A program made the translations under genes and the position numbers. The notes beneath the pieces were generated by a model that saw only the letters and a list, made by a program, of their open reading frames with translations, was not told the DNA's origin and did no database searches. Below are positions 25,115 through 33,882 of a stretch of DNA of 64,000 bases, one piece after another. Origin of the DNA: Algoriphagus litoralis (GTDB taxonomy: Bacteria > Bacteroidota > Bacteroidia > Cytophagales > Cyclobacteriaceae); contig NZ_QGOL01000002.1 of the NCBI RefSeq assembly GCF_003259255.1, forward strand, positions 186,001 through 250,000, written 5' to 3'. Every line of letters begins with the position of its first letter. Positions within the stretch are counted from its first letter, which is position 1.

Positions 25115-25672
25115 ATGCAAAAAGATATTTTTGAAACTTTCACCCAAGAAAAACTAACGGAAGGAATCCGCCAAAACGATGAAAGGATCATTAAGTGGAT
25201 CTACCAAAAGAATTTTCTAAAAGTGCAGCAAATGGTGCTGGCGAACAGTGGAACTATGGAACAAGCCAAAGATCTCTATCAGGAAGCTTTTCTTTCCTTT
25301 TGGACCGGGATCAAAACTGGAAAATTTCACCCAGAGAATAATTCTGCGCTTGGAGGTTATCTCTACCAAATTGCGAAAAACAAGTGGCTGGATGTAGTGA
25401 GGTCGTCTGGTTTCAAAATGACCGTTTTCCCGGAAGTCATGCCGGAGAAAGTCCAAGAGGAGCAGGAAGACAAGGAAGGCTACTACCTTCAGATCGAAGG
25501 AGCCTTTGCAAAGTTGGGCGAAACCTGCAAGGAATTGCTGACTCGCTTTTATTACCAAAAAGAAAGTCTGAGTGCCCTTTCAACCCATTTTGGATGGACC
25601 GAGGCCTCTACCAAAAACAACAAATACCGCTGTATGGAAAAGCTCCGAAGCAGCTTAAAATCAGAATCATGA
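25115..25672 (+). CDS. RNA polymerase sigma-70 family factor 1
   Basis: The protein has 185 residues, ECF size. Region 2 contains AKDLYQEAFLSFW and GGYLYQIAKNKWLDVVR (about 50-95), which contact RNA polymerase core and the -10 element. Region 4 is CKELLTRFYYQKESLSALSTHFGWTEASTKNNKYRCMEKLR (about 137-178 in two blocks), for -35 binding. It overlaps the TPR anti-sigma-like gene by 3 bases (ATGA), the usual arrangement of an ECF sigma factor and its anti-sigma partner. It closely resembles the sigma factor at 31327, including the ending K-N-N-K-Y-R-C-M-E. Confidence 0.87.
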   Translation: MQKDIFETFTQEKLTEGIRQNDERIIKWIYQKNFLKVQQMVLANSGTMEQAKDLYQEAFLSFWTGIKTGKFHPENNSALGGYLYQIAKNKWLDVVRSSGFKMTVFPEVMPEKVQEEQEDKEGYYLQIEGAFAKLGETCKELLTRFYYQKESLSALSTHFGWTEASTKNNKYRCMEKLRSSLKSES

Positions 25673-26415
25673 ACCCAACTATAAATTCCCCACTTTCACA
25701 GGATGACTTTGAGTTGATCGAGGGCTTTCTCAATGGAACGCTTCCTTCAGATCAATTGGAAGAAGTTCAAACCAGAATTGCTTCCGATCCGGCCTTTGCT
25801 TTCCAAGTCGAGCAAATCCGAGAATTGCAGGTAGGGATTCAGCGTGCTTCGCTTGCAGCAAAGTTGGATTCATTTCATACCGAACTAAGCTATCCCGAAA
25901 AAGAAACCCCAATCAAATCCATCCGCCCTCTTTGGTTTTGGGGAGTGGCTGCTTCCGTATTTTTAGTGATGTCTGCTGGTGTTTGGTGGATTATGGGACA
26001 AAAGAGCCCGGAAGAGCAATTGTATCAGGCATATTTCCGACCTGATCCAGGATTAGTCACGACCATGTCTGGGGATGCCAATTACGAGTTTGATCGCGCG
26101 ATGGTAGCCTACAAAGAAGGTGATTATGCAGATGCAATTGCTAGATGGGAAAATTTACTTTCTGCCAAGCCTGAAAGCGATACACTGAATTATTTCCTGG
26201 GATCGGCCTACCTATCCTCCCAGCAGGAGTCAAGATCTCTGAGCTACCTCGAGGCAGTGGCTGAGGATTTGGAGTCTGCCTTTTATTCCGAAGCCAACTG
26301 GTACGCAGGACTTGCGGCAATGAAGTTAGGGCAAAACGAAAAAGCCCTCATCTTCCTGAATGCTTCTTCTCGGCCTCAGGCCCAGCAGCTGATTTCCGAA
26401 TTGGAATCAAACTAA
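25669..26415 (+). CDS. membrane-anchored TPR protein, putative anti-sigma factor 1
   Basis: The protein has 248 residues. A cytoplasmic head of about 85 residues (ELIEGFLNGTLPSDQLEEV ...) has the E-x-x-x-G-x-L-x-x-x-x pattern of Bacteroidota anti-sigma N-termini. One membrane helix at 88-109 follows, then a periplasmic part with DPGLVTTMSG and YEFDRAM motifs and two or three TPRs. Its ATG overlaps the sigma stop (ATGA). A longer frame starting at 25384 exists but would lie inside the sigma gene and is rejected. Anti-sigma function is inferred from pairing and topology; no zinc-binding HxxxCxxC is seen. Confidence 0.72.
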   Translation: MNPTINSPLSQDDFELIEGFLNGTLPSDQLEEVQTRIASDPAFAFQVEQIRELQVGIQRASLAAKLDSFHTELSYPEKETPIKSIRPLWFWGVAASVFLVMSAGVWWIMGQKSPEEQLYQAYFRPDPGLVTTMSGDANYEFDRAMVAYKEGDYADAIARWENLLSAKPESDTLNYFLGSAYLSSQQESRSLSYLEAVAEDLESAFYSEANWYAGLAAMKLGQNEKALIFLNASSRPQAQQLISELESN

Positions 26416-26763
26416 GCGTCATTTTTCCAAAATCGGGTCAATTTAACCTGAGAGCCACCCATCACCTTCAGGAATTGGAGTAAAGAAGCCAAAATAAAAC
26501 CCAATCCTCAAGCTGAAAAGTGATCGAATGGTAGCATTTTTCTTGTTTTGACTGTGGGACACCGATCTTGGGCTTTAGGTGGCCAAATGAATAAAGCAGT
26601 AGAGATTGTCAATCAAGCAGACGGCAGGTCTAAAAGTCTTTTGGAGCTTTAGTTAATCCACTCCTAGGATAAAGCAAGGAATTCCATGCTACAGATGATC
26701 CATTTTCTAGCCCTAATCTGGGACCCTGAATTTCTTTTTACCGAATTGATGTCATTAAATTTC
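26416..26763. other. intergenic stretch between the two CHAT cassettes
   Basis: No gene, repeat or clear terminator is seen in these roughly 350 bases. Short frames on both strands are unsupported. It may be divergent leftover from the duplication that produced the two cassettes, but this cannot be shown. Confidence 0.5.
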
Positions 26764-26788
26764 GATGACTTTTTTTAACTTATTCGAT
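26764..26788 (+). promoter_or_regulatory. ECF-like promoter, copy 3 (before TPR-CHAT protein 2)
   Basis: GATGAC (26764-26769), 15 bases starting with a T run, CGAT (26785-26788). The expected start of transcription is about 25 bases before the ATG at 26820. Confidence 0.5.
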
Positions 26789-26819
26789 ATCTGAATGACT
26801 ACCCTATTTTCAATTCGAT

Positions 26820-29800
26820 ATGTTTAGATGCTTTTTTCTGTCTTTCTTTTTTTTAGGATCAGCAGCTTTGGGTCAATCATTAGACAAAAAAGCGAAGTGG
26901 GAGGAAATGCTTGAATCCGGCACAAACTCCCAGGCTTTGAAGGAAATCAATCAATTCACTGATGAATTGATCCGCCAAAGGCAATTTGATAGCTTGCCTG
27001 ACTATTTTGATCTATATAGTCGCATTCTTCAGGCGAATTTCGAAAAAAAGGAATCAGAACAAAGAGTTCTAAAAACCTATCAGCGTTGGGAAGATTTATC
27101 CCCCACTCCAAAATTCAGACGAAATTTAGCTAGGAGTCTTGCCAATTGGTATGAATACATTGGAAATGCCTCCGCAGCATACCTTCAGACCAAAGTAGCA
27201 CTAGACTGGGCTGAAAAAGAATCTCCCAAACCCGAAAAAATCATCAATGATCTTTACCTGAATCTGGGAGCTTTGGCGATTAGGAATATGGATCTGCCAG
27301 CGGCCAAAAAACACCTGGATCAAGTCCTGAGTCTTAATCTTTCAGTAGCTGATCCCGAAAATGTATATTTCGCAAATAGCTACTTGGGAAATATCGCCTA
27401 TTTCAATTCCAATTTGGATTCGGCCTCATTTTATTACAAAAAGGCAATCGAGGCAATCGATCAACTTGAACCTACACCCAAAAATCGATTTTTCCGTAAG
27501 AGCATCATTGCAAACAACTTGGCAGGGGTTCAGATGGCTCAGAGTGATTTTGAAGCTGCAGAACAATCGATGAATTTGACTATTGAATACCAGGAGAAAT
27601 ACCTGGCAACTGAATTGGAGCCAATAGAACATCAAAAAGTTTTACTTGGGTATTTCAAATCCTTAGACAACCTGGCAGGGCTATACAAGCAGCTGGGGTC
27701 CTTTCATCGGGCCAAACAATTATTGGAATATTCCTTCCAAAGAAAATATGAGGAGTTTGGTAGTCAGGATTTGGAAACTGCAAAATCAAGGATTCTCTTA
27801 GGCCAAATCTACTTTAGTCTCCTGCAGGTCGATCAGGCTCGAAATTTTTTACATGAAGGGCTGCGGATAATGCAGAGCCTGGATGAGGAGAGTAGGTATT
27901 GGCAAGGAGATGCGACCCACACATTGGCGCTGATGGAGGATTACCTGCAGAATGAAGAAAAGGCTGACTCACTCTATCGCCAAGCCAAATCGATTTTTGA
28001 CCAAGAGCTTGAAGGGTCATATGATGTGATTTACCTCGGCTTTTTGAAAAACTTCAGCAAGTTTTTAGCGGAAAATAAAAATATCGAAGAGGCCATTCAG
28101 TTGTCACAGCTTGCCCGAAATTACCTGGCTGACTTGGACTCAGACAATCTTCAGCTAGACTTCAATCAAACCATCAACCAGGCTTCGATTTACGAATTGG
28201 GGGAACAGTATGGCCGGGCGTTGAAGTTTACCGATGAAGCATTCAGCCAGTTGAATCAATTGGTGGCTCGCAGCAAAAGCCCCAAAGATTCATTACAAGC
28301 GATATTTCAGAAACCCCAGACGATATTGATCCGAAATAGAAGCAGATATCAGCTGGGCAAAGCGGATAAAACGCTTCTCCAATCGATCGAGCAGGAGCTT
28401 CGCGAAGGGCTGAAAATTATCGATTCACAGTCTGATTTTCTTTATGAACCTTCCGATGTCAGTATTCAGCTTGATTTGAACAAAGAATATTTTGATTTCC
28501 TTGAGCAAATAGAGTTGGAACTGTACCAATTGAGTGGCGAAGACATCTATTTGGATCGGATGCTTGCTTACCATGAGCATGCCCGCTACAGGCAAATCAG
28601 GTCCCGCCTTCAAAAGAGTCAACAAGTCCGATTCGGAGGATTACCTGCTGGCATAATAAAACGTGAAGAACAACTCAAAGCGCAGTTAAGGGAGTCTTTG
28701 GGACCATCCGCGACAGATCTTTCTGCGTATGCCAAAGCAAATGATGAGTGGGCAGATTTCTTGGATACACTGAAGCGTCACTATCCTAAATACTTTCAAC
28801 TTCATTTTGAAACCAGTGAAAATGTCCTCGCCAGGGTTTTTTTAAAATTGGATCCTGATATTACCTATCTCCGATACCTGAATGTCGGTAAGGAGTGGTT
28901 ACTGCTGCTGATCCGACAGGGTGAAAAGAACTTGATTTCGCTGGATTCTCCCGCCCTAGACGAGGCTCTTGAAAGTTTGGCCACCCAGTCCTCCCGTAAC
29001 AAATTTGAGCCAGTCTTGCTGCATGAACTGTACAATCTGCTTTGGAAACCCGCTGACCCGATGATTCGCACCCAGCGAATAGCCATTATCCCAGATGGCA
29101 TGCTGTTCAACCTGAGCTTTGAAACTCTTACGGAGGTTCAGATTAAGAATTGGAAGGAATTGGCAGATCATTTTTTACTCAAGGACCATAGTTTTTCTTA
29201 TCAGTATAGTTTACTCTTCTTGGACGAACAAGCGAATGGGGCCTATCAAGATCAGCTGATTGCTTTTGCGCCGGGATTTTTTGATGGAATGAAGCAAACC
29301 TACAGAGCGGCATTTTTGCATCAACAATACCTTGATTTGGACTACTTAAAGCTTATTCCCCAGCCATTTACTCAAAGACTGGTTCAGGAAATCTCGGCTA
29401 AGTTTGAATCAAGGACCTTCTTGGAAAATGGCTCCACATTGAAAAATTTCAGAAATGAGGCCGGCCAATCCAAGATCATACACATCGGCACCCACGCTAT
29501 TTCAAGCAATGTAAACCCAGAAGATTCAAGGTTGGTATTTGCAAAGTCTTTGGAAAATCCCCTGGAGTCCAATGAACTCTTTGCAAGTGAAATCTACGAG
29601 TTAGACTTGAGCTCAGAGTTGGCTGTACTACTCGCCTGCGAGTCTGGTAAGCCTTCCTACTCACCCGGTGAAGGAATGATTTCACTTGCTCATGCCTTCA
29701 ACTATTCCGGTACCAAATCCTTACTGATGGGGCTCTGGAAAATCGATGAAAAAGCAAGCGTTTCCATAGCAATTGATTTCTATGATTTTTTGGAAAAGGG

Positions 29801-30023
29801 GATCCCCAAAGACGAAGCGCTACGAATGGCCAAGTTGCGCTACATCGCACAGGCCAAAGGGAGAGAGCTTGATCCAGCGTTTTGGTCAGGGTTAATCCTA
29901 TTGGGAAATCCTGAACCAGTGGCACTGCAGCCCAAGCGATCCCTGTGGCCGTTTTTAATAGGTTTTGGGATTTTTATTTCTGCGTTAGTTTGGCTTTATC
30001 AAAAAAAAATCCGCAAAAACTGA
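26820..30023 (+). CDS. secreted TPR-CHAT caspase-like protease 2
   Basis: The protein has 1067 residues, the same length as the first copy. The signal peptide is MFRCFFLSFFFLGSAALGQ. TPR-type repeats fill the first half, and the CHAT domain ends the protein with His892 (HIGTHAISS) and Cys940 (LLACESGKP). A final membrane helix (PFLIGFGIFISALVWLY) and basic tail follow. Long blocks match copy 1, for example LIPQPFT.RLV and GEGMISLAHAFNY. The dyad is intact in both, so both are probably active. CHAT proteases elsewhere cleave gasdermins or other partners; here no gasdermin or Cas gene is nearby. Confidence 0.88.
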   Translation: MFRCFFLSFFFLGSAALGQSLDKKAKWEEMLESGTNSQALKEINQFTDELIRQRQFDSLPDYFDLYSRILQANFEKKESEQRVLKTYQRWEDLSPTPKFRRNLARSLANWYEYIGNASAAYLQTKVALDWAEKESPKPEKIINDLYLNLGALAIRNMDLPAAKKHLDQVLSLNLSVADPENVYFANSYLGNIAYFNSNLDSASFYYKKAIEAIDQLEPTPKNRFFRKSIIANNLAGVQMAQSDFEAAEQSMNLTIEYQEKYLATELEPIEHQKVLLGYFKSLDNLAGLYKQLGSFHRAKQLLEYSFQRKYEEFGSQDLETAKSRILLGQIYFSLLQVDQARNFLHEGLRIMQSLDEESRYWQGDATHTLALMEDYLQNEEKADSLYRQAKSIFDQELEGSYDVIYLGFLKNFSKFLAENKNIEEAIQLSQLARNYLADLDSDNLQLDFNQTINQASIYELGEQYGRALKFTDEAFSQLNQLVARSKSPKDSLQAIFQKPQTILIRNRSRYQLGKADKTLLQSIEQELREGLKIIDSQSDFLYEPSDVSIQLDLNKEYFDFLEQIELELYQLSGEDIYLDRMLAYHEHARYRQIRSRLQKSQQVRFGGLPAGIIKREEQLKAQLRESLGPSATDLSAYAKANDEWADFLDTLKRHYPKYFQLHFETSENVLARVFLKLDPDITYLRYLNVGKEWLLLLIRQGEKNLISLDSPALDEALESLATQSSRNKFEPVLLHELYNLLWKPADPMIRTQRIAIIPDGMLFNLSFETLTEVQIKNWKELADHFLLKDHSFSYQYSLLFLDEQANGAYQDQLIAFAPGFFDGMKQTYRAAFLHQQYLDLDYLKLIPQPFTQRLVQEISAKFESRTFLENGSTLKNFRNEAGQSKIIHIGTHAISSNVNPEDSRLVFAKSLENPLESNELFASEIYELDLSSELAVLLACESGKPSYSPGEGMISLAHAFNYSGTKSLLMGLWKIDEKASVSIAIDFYDFLEKGIPKDEALRMAKLRYIAQAKGRELDPAFWSGLILLGNPEPVALQPKRSLWPFLIGFGIFISALVWLYQKKIRKN

Positions 30024-30047
30024 TGACTAGGTGAGTGATTTTTCGAT
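30022..30047 (+). promoter_or_regulatory. ECF-like promoter, copy 4 (before serine hydrolase lipoprotein)
   Basis: GATGAC (30022-30027), 16 bases, CGAT (30044-30047), then GTG. It starts at the CHAT 2 stop codon. It would place the transcript start near 30055, after the upstream ATG at 30048, so the start at 30078 is favoured. Confidence 0.5.
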
Positions 30048-30077
30048 GTGAGAGTAAGGACCAAAAACTTTCCTATC

Positions 30078-31259
30078 ATGAAAAATACATTCTTAAAAGT
30101 ATACAGATTCGCTATACTCTCCCTTTTAGTCTTGCACGGTGCCTGTTCAAAGGATTCAGATTCGACGCCACAGCCTCCTGCTCAGCAAGAAGATATTACT
30201 GCGATAGACAGTCAGATCGAAAGCTTTATATCCCAATATAACATTCCCGGTGCCAGTCTTGCCATTTCAAAAAACGGAAAGTTAGTCTATCAAAAAGCCT
30301 ATGGCGTGGCGGATGAGGCTCAGGGAAAAGCTATGGAAACAAAAACCCAGATGCGGGTGGCAAGCATTTCTAAAACATTCACAGGAGTAGCAGTAATGAT
30401 GCTTGTCCAGGATGGAAAAATCAGTTTGGATGACAAAGTTTTTGGTCAGGATGGAATCCTTGGAACCGACTATGGGTCCAAACCTTATTCCAATCGGGTG
30501 CAGCAGGTTACCGTGAAAAATTTGCTCCAAATGACTACTGGAGGTTGGGTAGTAGCAGGAAATCGGGATGCTATTGACTATGAGCAACAAAGAACCAATG
30601 CAGGTTTTTTTGACTGGATGATGGACAATGCCACCCTTAACTTTGATCCTGGAACACAATATTGGTACATCAATACCAATTACTTTGTGGCAGCAAGAGT
30701 GATAGAAAAAGTATCCGGAAAAAGCTATGCTCAATTTATAAAAGAGCGCATCTCCGACCCACTAGAGATGAATTCAACAGTTCTGGGGAAAAATGGCGTC
30801 CAGGGAAGACACCCCAATGAAGCGATATACTATGGGCAAGGAGGCTTAAAAGGGTTTGAATATACCTTCAATCTCGAAAGAAGAGATGGGGATGGAGGAA
30901 TAGTGACTTCGGCACCGGATTTATTGCGATTTGTAGCCGCGATCGATGGAAATCCTTCCCGCCCGGATCTCCTTCAGCCAGCTTTCTACACTCAATTTAT
31001 CCAAGGATCATCAGCCAACGCCAATTTTGCCAATGGAATTGCAGTTTCCAACCAGTTCAAATATTTCTATGGAGCGCTTCCAGGTACGAGATCGGGATAT
31101 ATGTTTCACTCCAATGGTATAGCAGTAGCCTTGATATTCAATGGAAATGCCGACTACACCCAATCCAATTACACTGCCTTTGCCAATGCGCACGATGCCC
31201 TGATGGTCAATCTAATAACTAAGAATACCGAGGTATATCAGGATATAGATCAATTCTGA
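30078..31259 (+). CDS. serine hydrolase, class C beta-lactamase family, lipoprotein
   Basis: The protein has 393 residues from the chosen start. It has a lipoprotein signal with lipobox LHGAC (Cys23) and a catalytic S96-x-x-K99 (VASISKTFTG). A Y-x-N motif (YINTNY) lies near residue 200, and a YFYGALPGTRSGYMFHSNG stretch is at the HxG-like end. Members include esterases and D-aminopeptidases; beta-lactam hydrolysis is not implied. The start at 30078 gives a clean signal peptide, while 30048 would add ten residues and overlap the promoter. It lies between CHAT 2 and sigma factor 2 and probably shares a transcript with the latter, 67 bp away. Confidence 0.85.
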   Translation: MKNTFLKVYRFAILSLLVLHGACSKDSDSTPQPPAQQEDITAIDSQIESFISQYNIPGASLAISKNGKLVYQKAYGVADEAQGKAMETKTQMRVASISKTFTGVAVMMLVQDGKISLDDKVFGQDGILGTDYGSKPYSNRVQQVTVKNLLQMTTGGWVVAGNRDAIDYEQQRTNAGFFDWMMDNATLNFDPGTQYWYINTNYFVAARVIEKVSGKSYAQFIKERISDPLEMNSTVLGKNGVQGRHPNEAIYYGQGGLKGFEYTFNLERRDGDGGIVTSAPDLLRFVAAIDGNPSRPDLLQPAFYTQFIQGSSANANFANGIAVSNQFKYFYGALPGTRSGYMFHSNGIAVALIFNGNADYTQSNYTAFANAHDALMVNLITKNTEVYQDIDQF

Positions 31260-31326
31260 GTAGTTCCTCACTTTGCTTCTTTGGTATAAAATGAATTCCT
31301 AGTATCTTTTTGGCAAGTAGCCAACC

Positions 31327-31884
31327 ATGCCAAAAGATCCTATCAGTCAGTTATCACAGGAAGACCTCATCAGGGGAATCAAGGATAATGAACGGAAGGT
31401 CATGACCGCACTATACGTTGAGGTCTTTCCCAAAGTCAAGCACTACATCCTCAAAAACAACGGAGATGAAGATGAGGCCAAGGATATATTTCAGGAGGCA
31501 TTCTTGGTAGCGTGGAAAAAAGTAAAAAAAGGAGAATTTATTCCCCAGAACAGTTCAGCGATGAAGGGATTTCTGTTTCAGATCTCTAAAAACAAATGGC
31601 TGGACTGGTTGAGATCCAGCAAGTTCAAGAGAGAACAATCCCTCAATGCTTACCCCTTGGATGTATCAGATGACAGCTATTCAGGCGATCTTGAGGATAA
31701 AATGCTAAAGCTGGAGGCAGGTTTCTTAAAACTTGGGGAAAACTGCAAAGAATTGCTCAAGCGATTTTATTTTCAAAAAATGTCTGTCGAGGATCTTGCA
31801 CAAAGTTTTGGTTGGACAGCCCAGACTGCCAAAAACAACAAATATCGCTGTATGGAGACCCTCCGTAAACTGATGAAATCATAA
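31327..31884 (+). CDS. RNA polymerase sigma-70 family factor 2
   Basis: The protein has 185 residues, the same length as sigma factor 1. Region 2 has AKDIFQEAFLVAWKKV and FLFQISKNKWLDWLRSS. Region 4 has CKELLKRFYFQKMSVEDLAQSFGW and ends KNNKYRCMETLRK. No GATGAC-N15-CGAT copy precedes it, so it probably depends on the hydrolase promoter. Its TAA stop overlaps the ATG of the TPR protein by one base (TAATG). Confidence 0.87.
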   Translation: MPKDPISQLSQEDLIRGIKDNERKVMTALYVEVFPKVKHYILKNNGDEDEAKDIFQEAFLVAWKKVKKGEFIPQNSSAMKGFLFQISKNKWLDWLRSSKFKREQSLNAYPLDVSDDSYSGDLEDKMLKLEAGFLKLGENCKELLKRFYFQKMSVEDLAQSFGWTAQTAKNNKYRCMETLRKLMKS

Positions 31885-32612
31885 TGTCAAAAGACCTCTC
31901 GATATCTACTTTTGAATTTGAGCTCATTGAAGCTTGGCTGGAAGGAAAACTGACTGATGAACAGGCTCAGGCATTTCAGGAATTTGAAAAAAATGACCCC
32001 AATTGGAACCTGAAAGTGCAGGAAGTACAATCTCTCCAAGAAAATCTGGAGACTTATCTGATCCGATCCGAACTGAATGAAATCCATCAGGAGAACATTT
32101 CTAACCATTCATCTCGGCTTCGACTTATTCCCGCCTGGATGTGGGCAGTGGCCGCTTCGCTTGCCTTGGTGATGGTGAGTTGGTGGGGATTTCAAGAGCT
32201 ATTTCAAGGATCTCATGAAAGACTTTTTCAGTCCTACTATGAGGCTGATCCAGGTTTAATTACAGCCATGTCAGGAACAGATTCCTATGAATTTGAGCGA
32301 GGGATGGTAGATTACAAGGAGAGAAAATACCAAGAGGCTTTGGGCTTTTGGGAGCCGCTCCTTGACCAAAATCCTGAAAAAGACTCCTTACTTTATTTCC
32401 TAGGTATGGCAAATCTAGAATTGGGAAAATATGCCATGTCTGAAGATTTTTTGATCAAAGTGGCATCAGCAGACCAATCTGAATTTCAGGATGATGCCCA
32501 TTGGTACCTTGGCTTGATTTACCTGAAAACCGGGGAAATCGAAAAAGCCAAACAACAATTGACCTCTACTACCCGGCCAGAGGCAAAGTCAATTCTGGAA
32601 AAACTGGAATAA
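31884..32612 (+). CDS. membrane-anchored TPR protein, putative anti-sigma factor 2
   Basis: The protein has 242 residues. The cytoplasmic head is ELIEAWLEGKLTDEQAQAF, the membrane helix is at about 84-103, and the periplasmic part carries DPGLITAMSG and YEFERGM followed by TPRs. It matches the protein at 25669 in order and in these motifs. Coupled translation with sigma factor 2 supports an anti-sigma role; this is inference. Confidence 0.72.
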   Translation: MSKDLSISTFEFELIEAWLEGKLTDEQAQAFQEFEKNDPNWNLKVQEVQSLQENLETYLIRSELNEIHQENISNHSSRLRLIPAWMWAVAASLALVMVSWWGFQELFQGSHERLFQSYYEADPGLITAMSGTDSYEFERGMVDYKERKYQEALGFWEPLLDQNPEKDSLLYFLGMANLELGKYAMSEDFLIKVASADQSEFQDDAHWYLGLIYLKTGEIEKAKQQLTSTTRPEAKSILEKLE

Positions 32613-32628
32613 TTTTTCTAAAAATACT

Positions 32629-32653
32629 GATGACTTTTTGGGGGGATTTCGAT
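32629..32653 (+). promoter_or_regulatory. ECF-like promoter, copy 5 (before PorV-like protein)
   Basis: GATGAC (32629-32634), 15 bases starting TTTTT, CGAT (32650-32653), then GTG. It overlaps the alternative upstream start at 32638 and so favours the start at 32677. Confidence 0.5.
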
Positions 32654-32676
32654 GTGTAATAAAAACCACTTTCGGA

Positions 32677-33855
32677 ATGAAACAGCTCCTCTTTTTAGTT
32701 TTGATCGTCAGCATCAGCTTTCCTGCCTTTTCTCAGACCAGTTATTATTATCCTCCAGGATACTTTGGCCTGTTCAATAATCAATCCACCAGTGCCCGTG
32801 CGCAAGGAATGGGATTCACCACGCTTACCAAGTCGGGCATCGAAAACTCTTTCTACAATCCAGCGGCGATCGGAAGCTCCAAAGCTCCGGTTCAGGCTTA
32901 TGCCAACTATGCCAATGGCCACAGCTACCGTCCGGATTCCCGGTATTATTTTGTAGGGGGAGCGTTCAAGTTGAAAGAAAAAATCTCAGTAGGACTTTCC
33001 TATTTCAGCTATCAAAACCCAGATCCTGTCTGGACGACCATCATCGCTGAACAAACTTTCCAGACGGATTTTTTTGCCCAGCGGGCCATATCCGTTCTTG
33101 CTGCCTATGAAATAGTAGACGGTTTGCAAGTGGGCTTGAGTGCCAATATGATGCAGGAAAATGCCATCAATGAAGAAAAAACCAATGCTGATTTTGTACC
33201 AAGCCTTGGACTTCAATATGAAAAATCCATGGACCTATTTAAGTCTGAAAAACTACAGAATCAACGGTTGTATGGAGCTTTTTCCTTCTACAATTTCCTT
33301 TTTCAGGGAGAGACTAATCAGATGTATCAGGATGCTAGGGATTTTGGGTACTTGCCTATCATCCTTAGACTGGGTGGAGGGTATTCGTTTCAGCTCCCGT
33401 TAAAGAGCGGTCTCACAGCAGGAAAGGCCTATTTCGATGGAGGGCCGCAGGCTGTAGATTTACGTCTGGATTTGCAGTTTCAGGATTACCTGCCAGGAGG
33501 TCCCGAAACTATCACAGATCACGAGTATAGCACTGCTTTTGGAGTGGGGGCTGAGGCTTGGTTTTTTGACAGAATTGCTGTCCGCATGGGATATTTTACA
33601 GAAAAAGGTCCCACAGGTATTGATGATGACGGAGACATTTGGGTGACAGGCAACCGAGCAGGGTTTTCCTGGGGGTACGGAACTTTGATTCCGGCTAACC
33701 AACTCACTGATGGTAAAATGCCTTTTGATATTGAGGTGAACTTTGTCACTGGAAAGAAAATCACCTCGCTTAACGAGAAAATATATTCTCATCCTGGAAT
33801 TTTTGCCGATGATACCTTTCAGTTTGCCTTCGGACTCAACCTTTTGTGGAAATAA
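32677..33855 (+). CDS. PorV/FadL-like outer membrane beta-barrel protein
   Basis: The protein has 392 residues from the chosen start. A signal peptide (MKQLLFLVLIVSISFPAFSQ) is followed by TSARAQGMGFTTLTKSG and FYNPAAIG, a pattern seen in PorV/PorQ and FadL-type barrels. Beta strands continue to the end, which closes with FGLNLLWK. PorV is the lipid A deacylase and shuttle of the type IX system; this one could be a cousin, but the family is broad. It follows TPR 2 and precedes the large lipoprotein by 27 bp. Confidence 0.72.
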   Translation: MKQLLFLVLIVSISFPAFSQTSYYYPPGYFGLFNNQSTSARAQGMGFTTLTKSGIENSFYNPAAIGSSKAPVQAYANYANGHSYRPDSRYYFVGGAFKLKEKISVGLSYFSYQNPDPVWTTIIAEQTFQTDFFAQRAISVLAAYEIVDGLQVGLSANMMQENAINEEKTNADFVPSLGLQYEKSMDLFKSEKLQNQRLYGAFSFYNFLFQGETNQMYQDARDFGYLPIILRLGGGYSFQLPLKSGLTAGKAYFDGGPQAVDLRLDLQFQDYLPGGPETITDHEYSTAFGVGAEAWFFDRIAVRMGYFTEKGPTGIDDDGDIWVTGNRAGFSWGYGTLIPANQLTDGKMPFDIEVNFVTGKKITSLNEKIYSHPGIFADDTFQFAFGLNLLWK

Positions 33856-33882
33856 TAATTTTTTTTTCAATCACCAATGATC

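Noticed and set aside
25384..25668. N-terminal extension of the TPR anti-sigma-like protein
   Set aside because: It lies wholly inside the sigma factor gene in another frame. The ATGA-coupled start at 25669 gives a sensible protein.
21774..30023. Type III-E CRISPR-associated TPR-CHAT
   Set aside because: Both proteins have signal peptides and C-terminal membrane helices, and no Cas gene or CRISPR array is present.
30078..31259. Beta-lactam resistance gene
   Set aside because: The S-x-x-K family is broad (esterases, peptidases), and nothing here points to beta-lactam hydrolysis.
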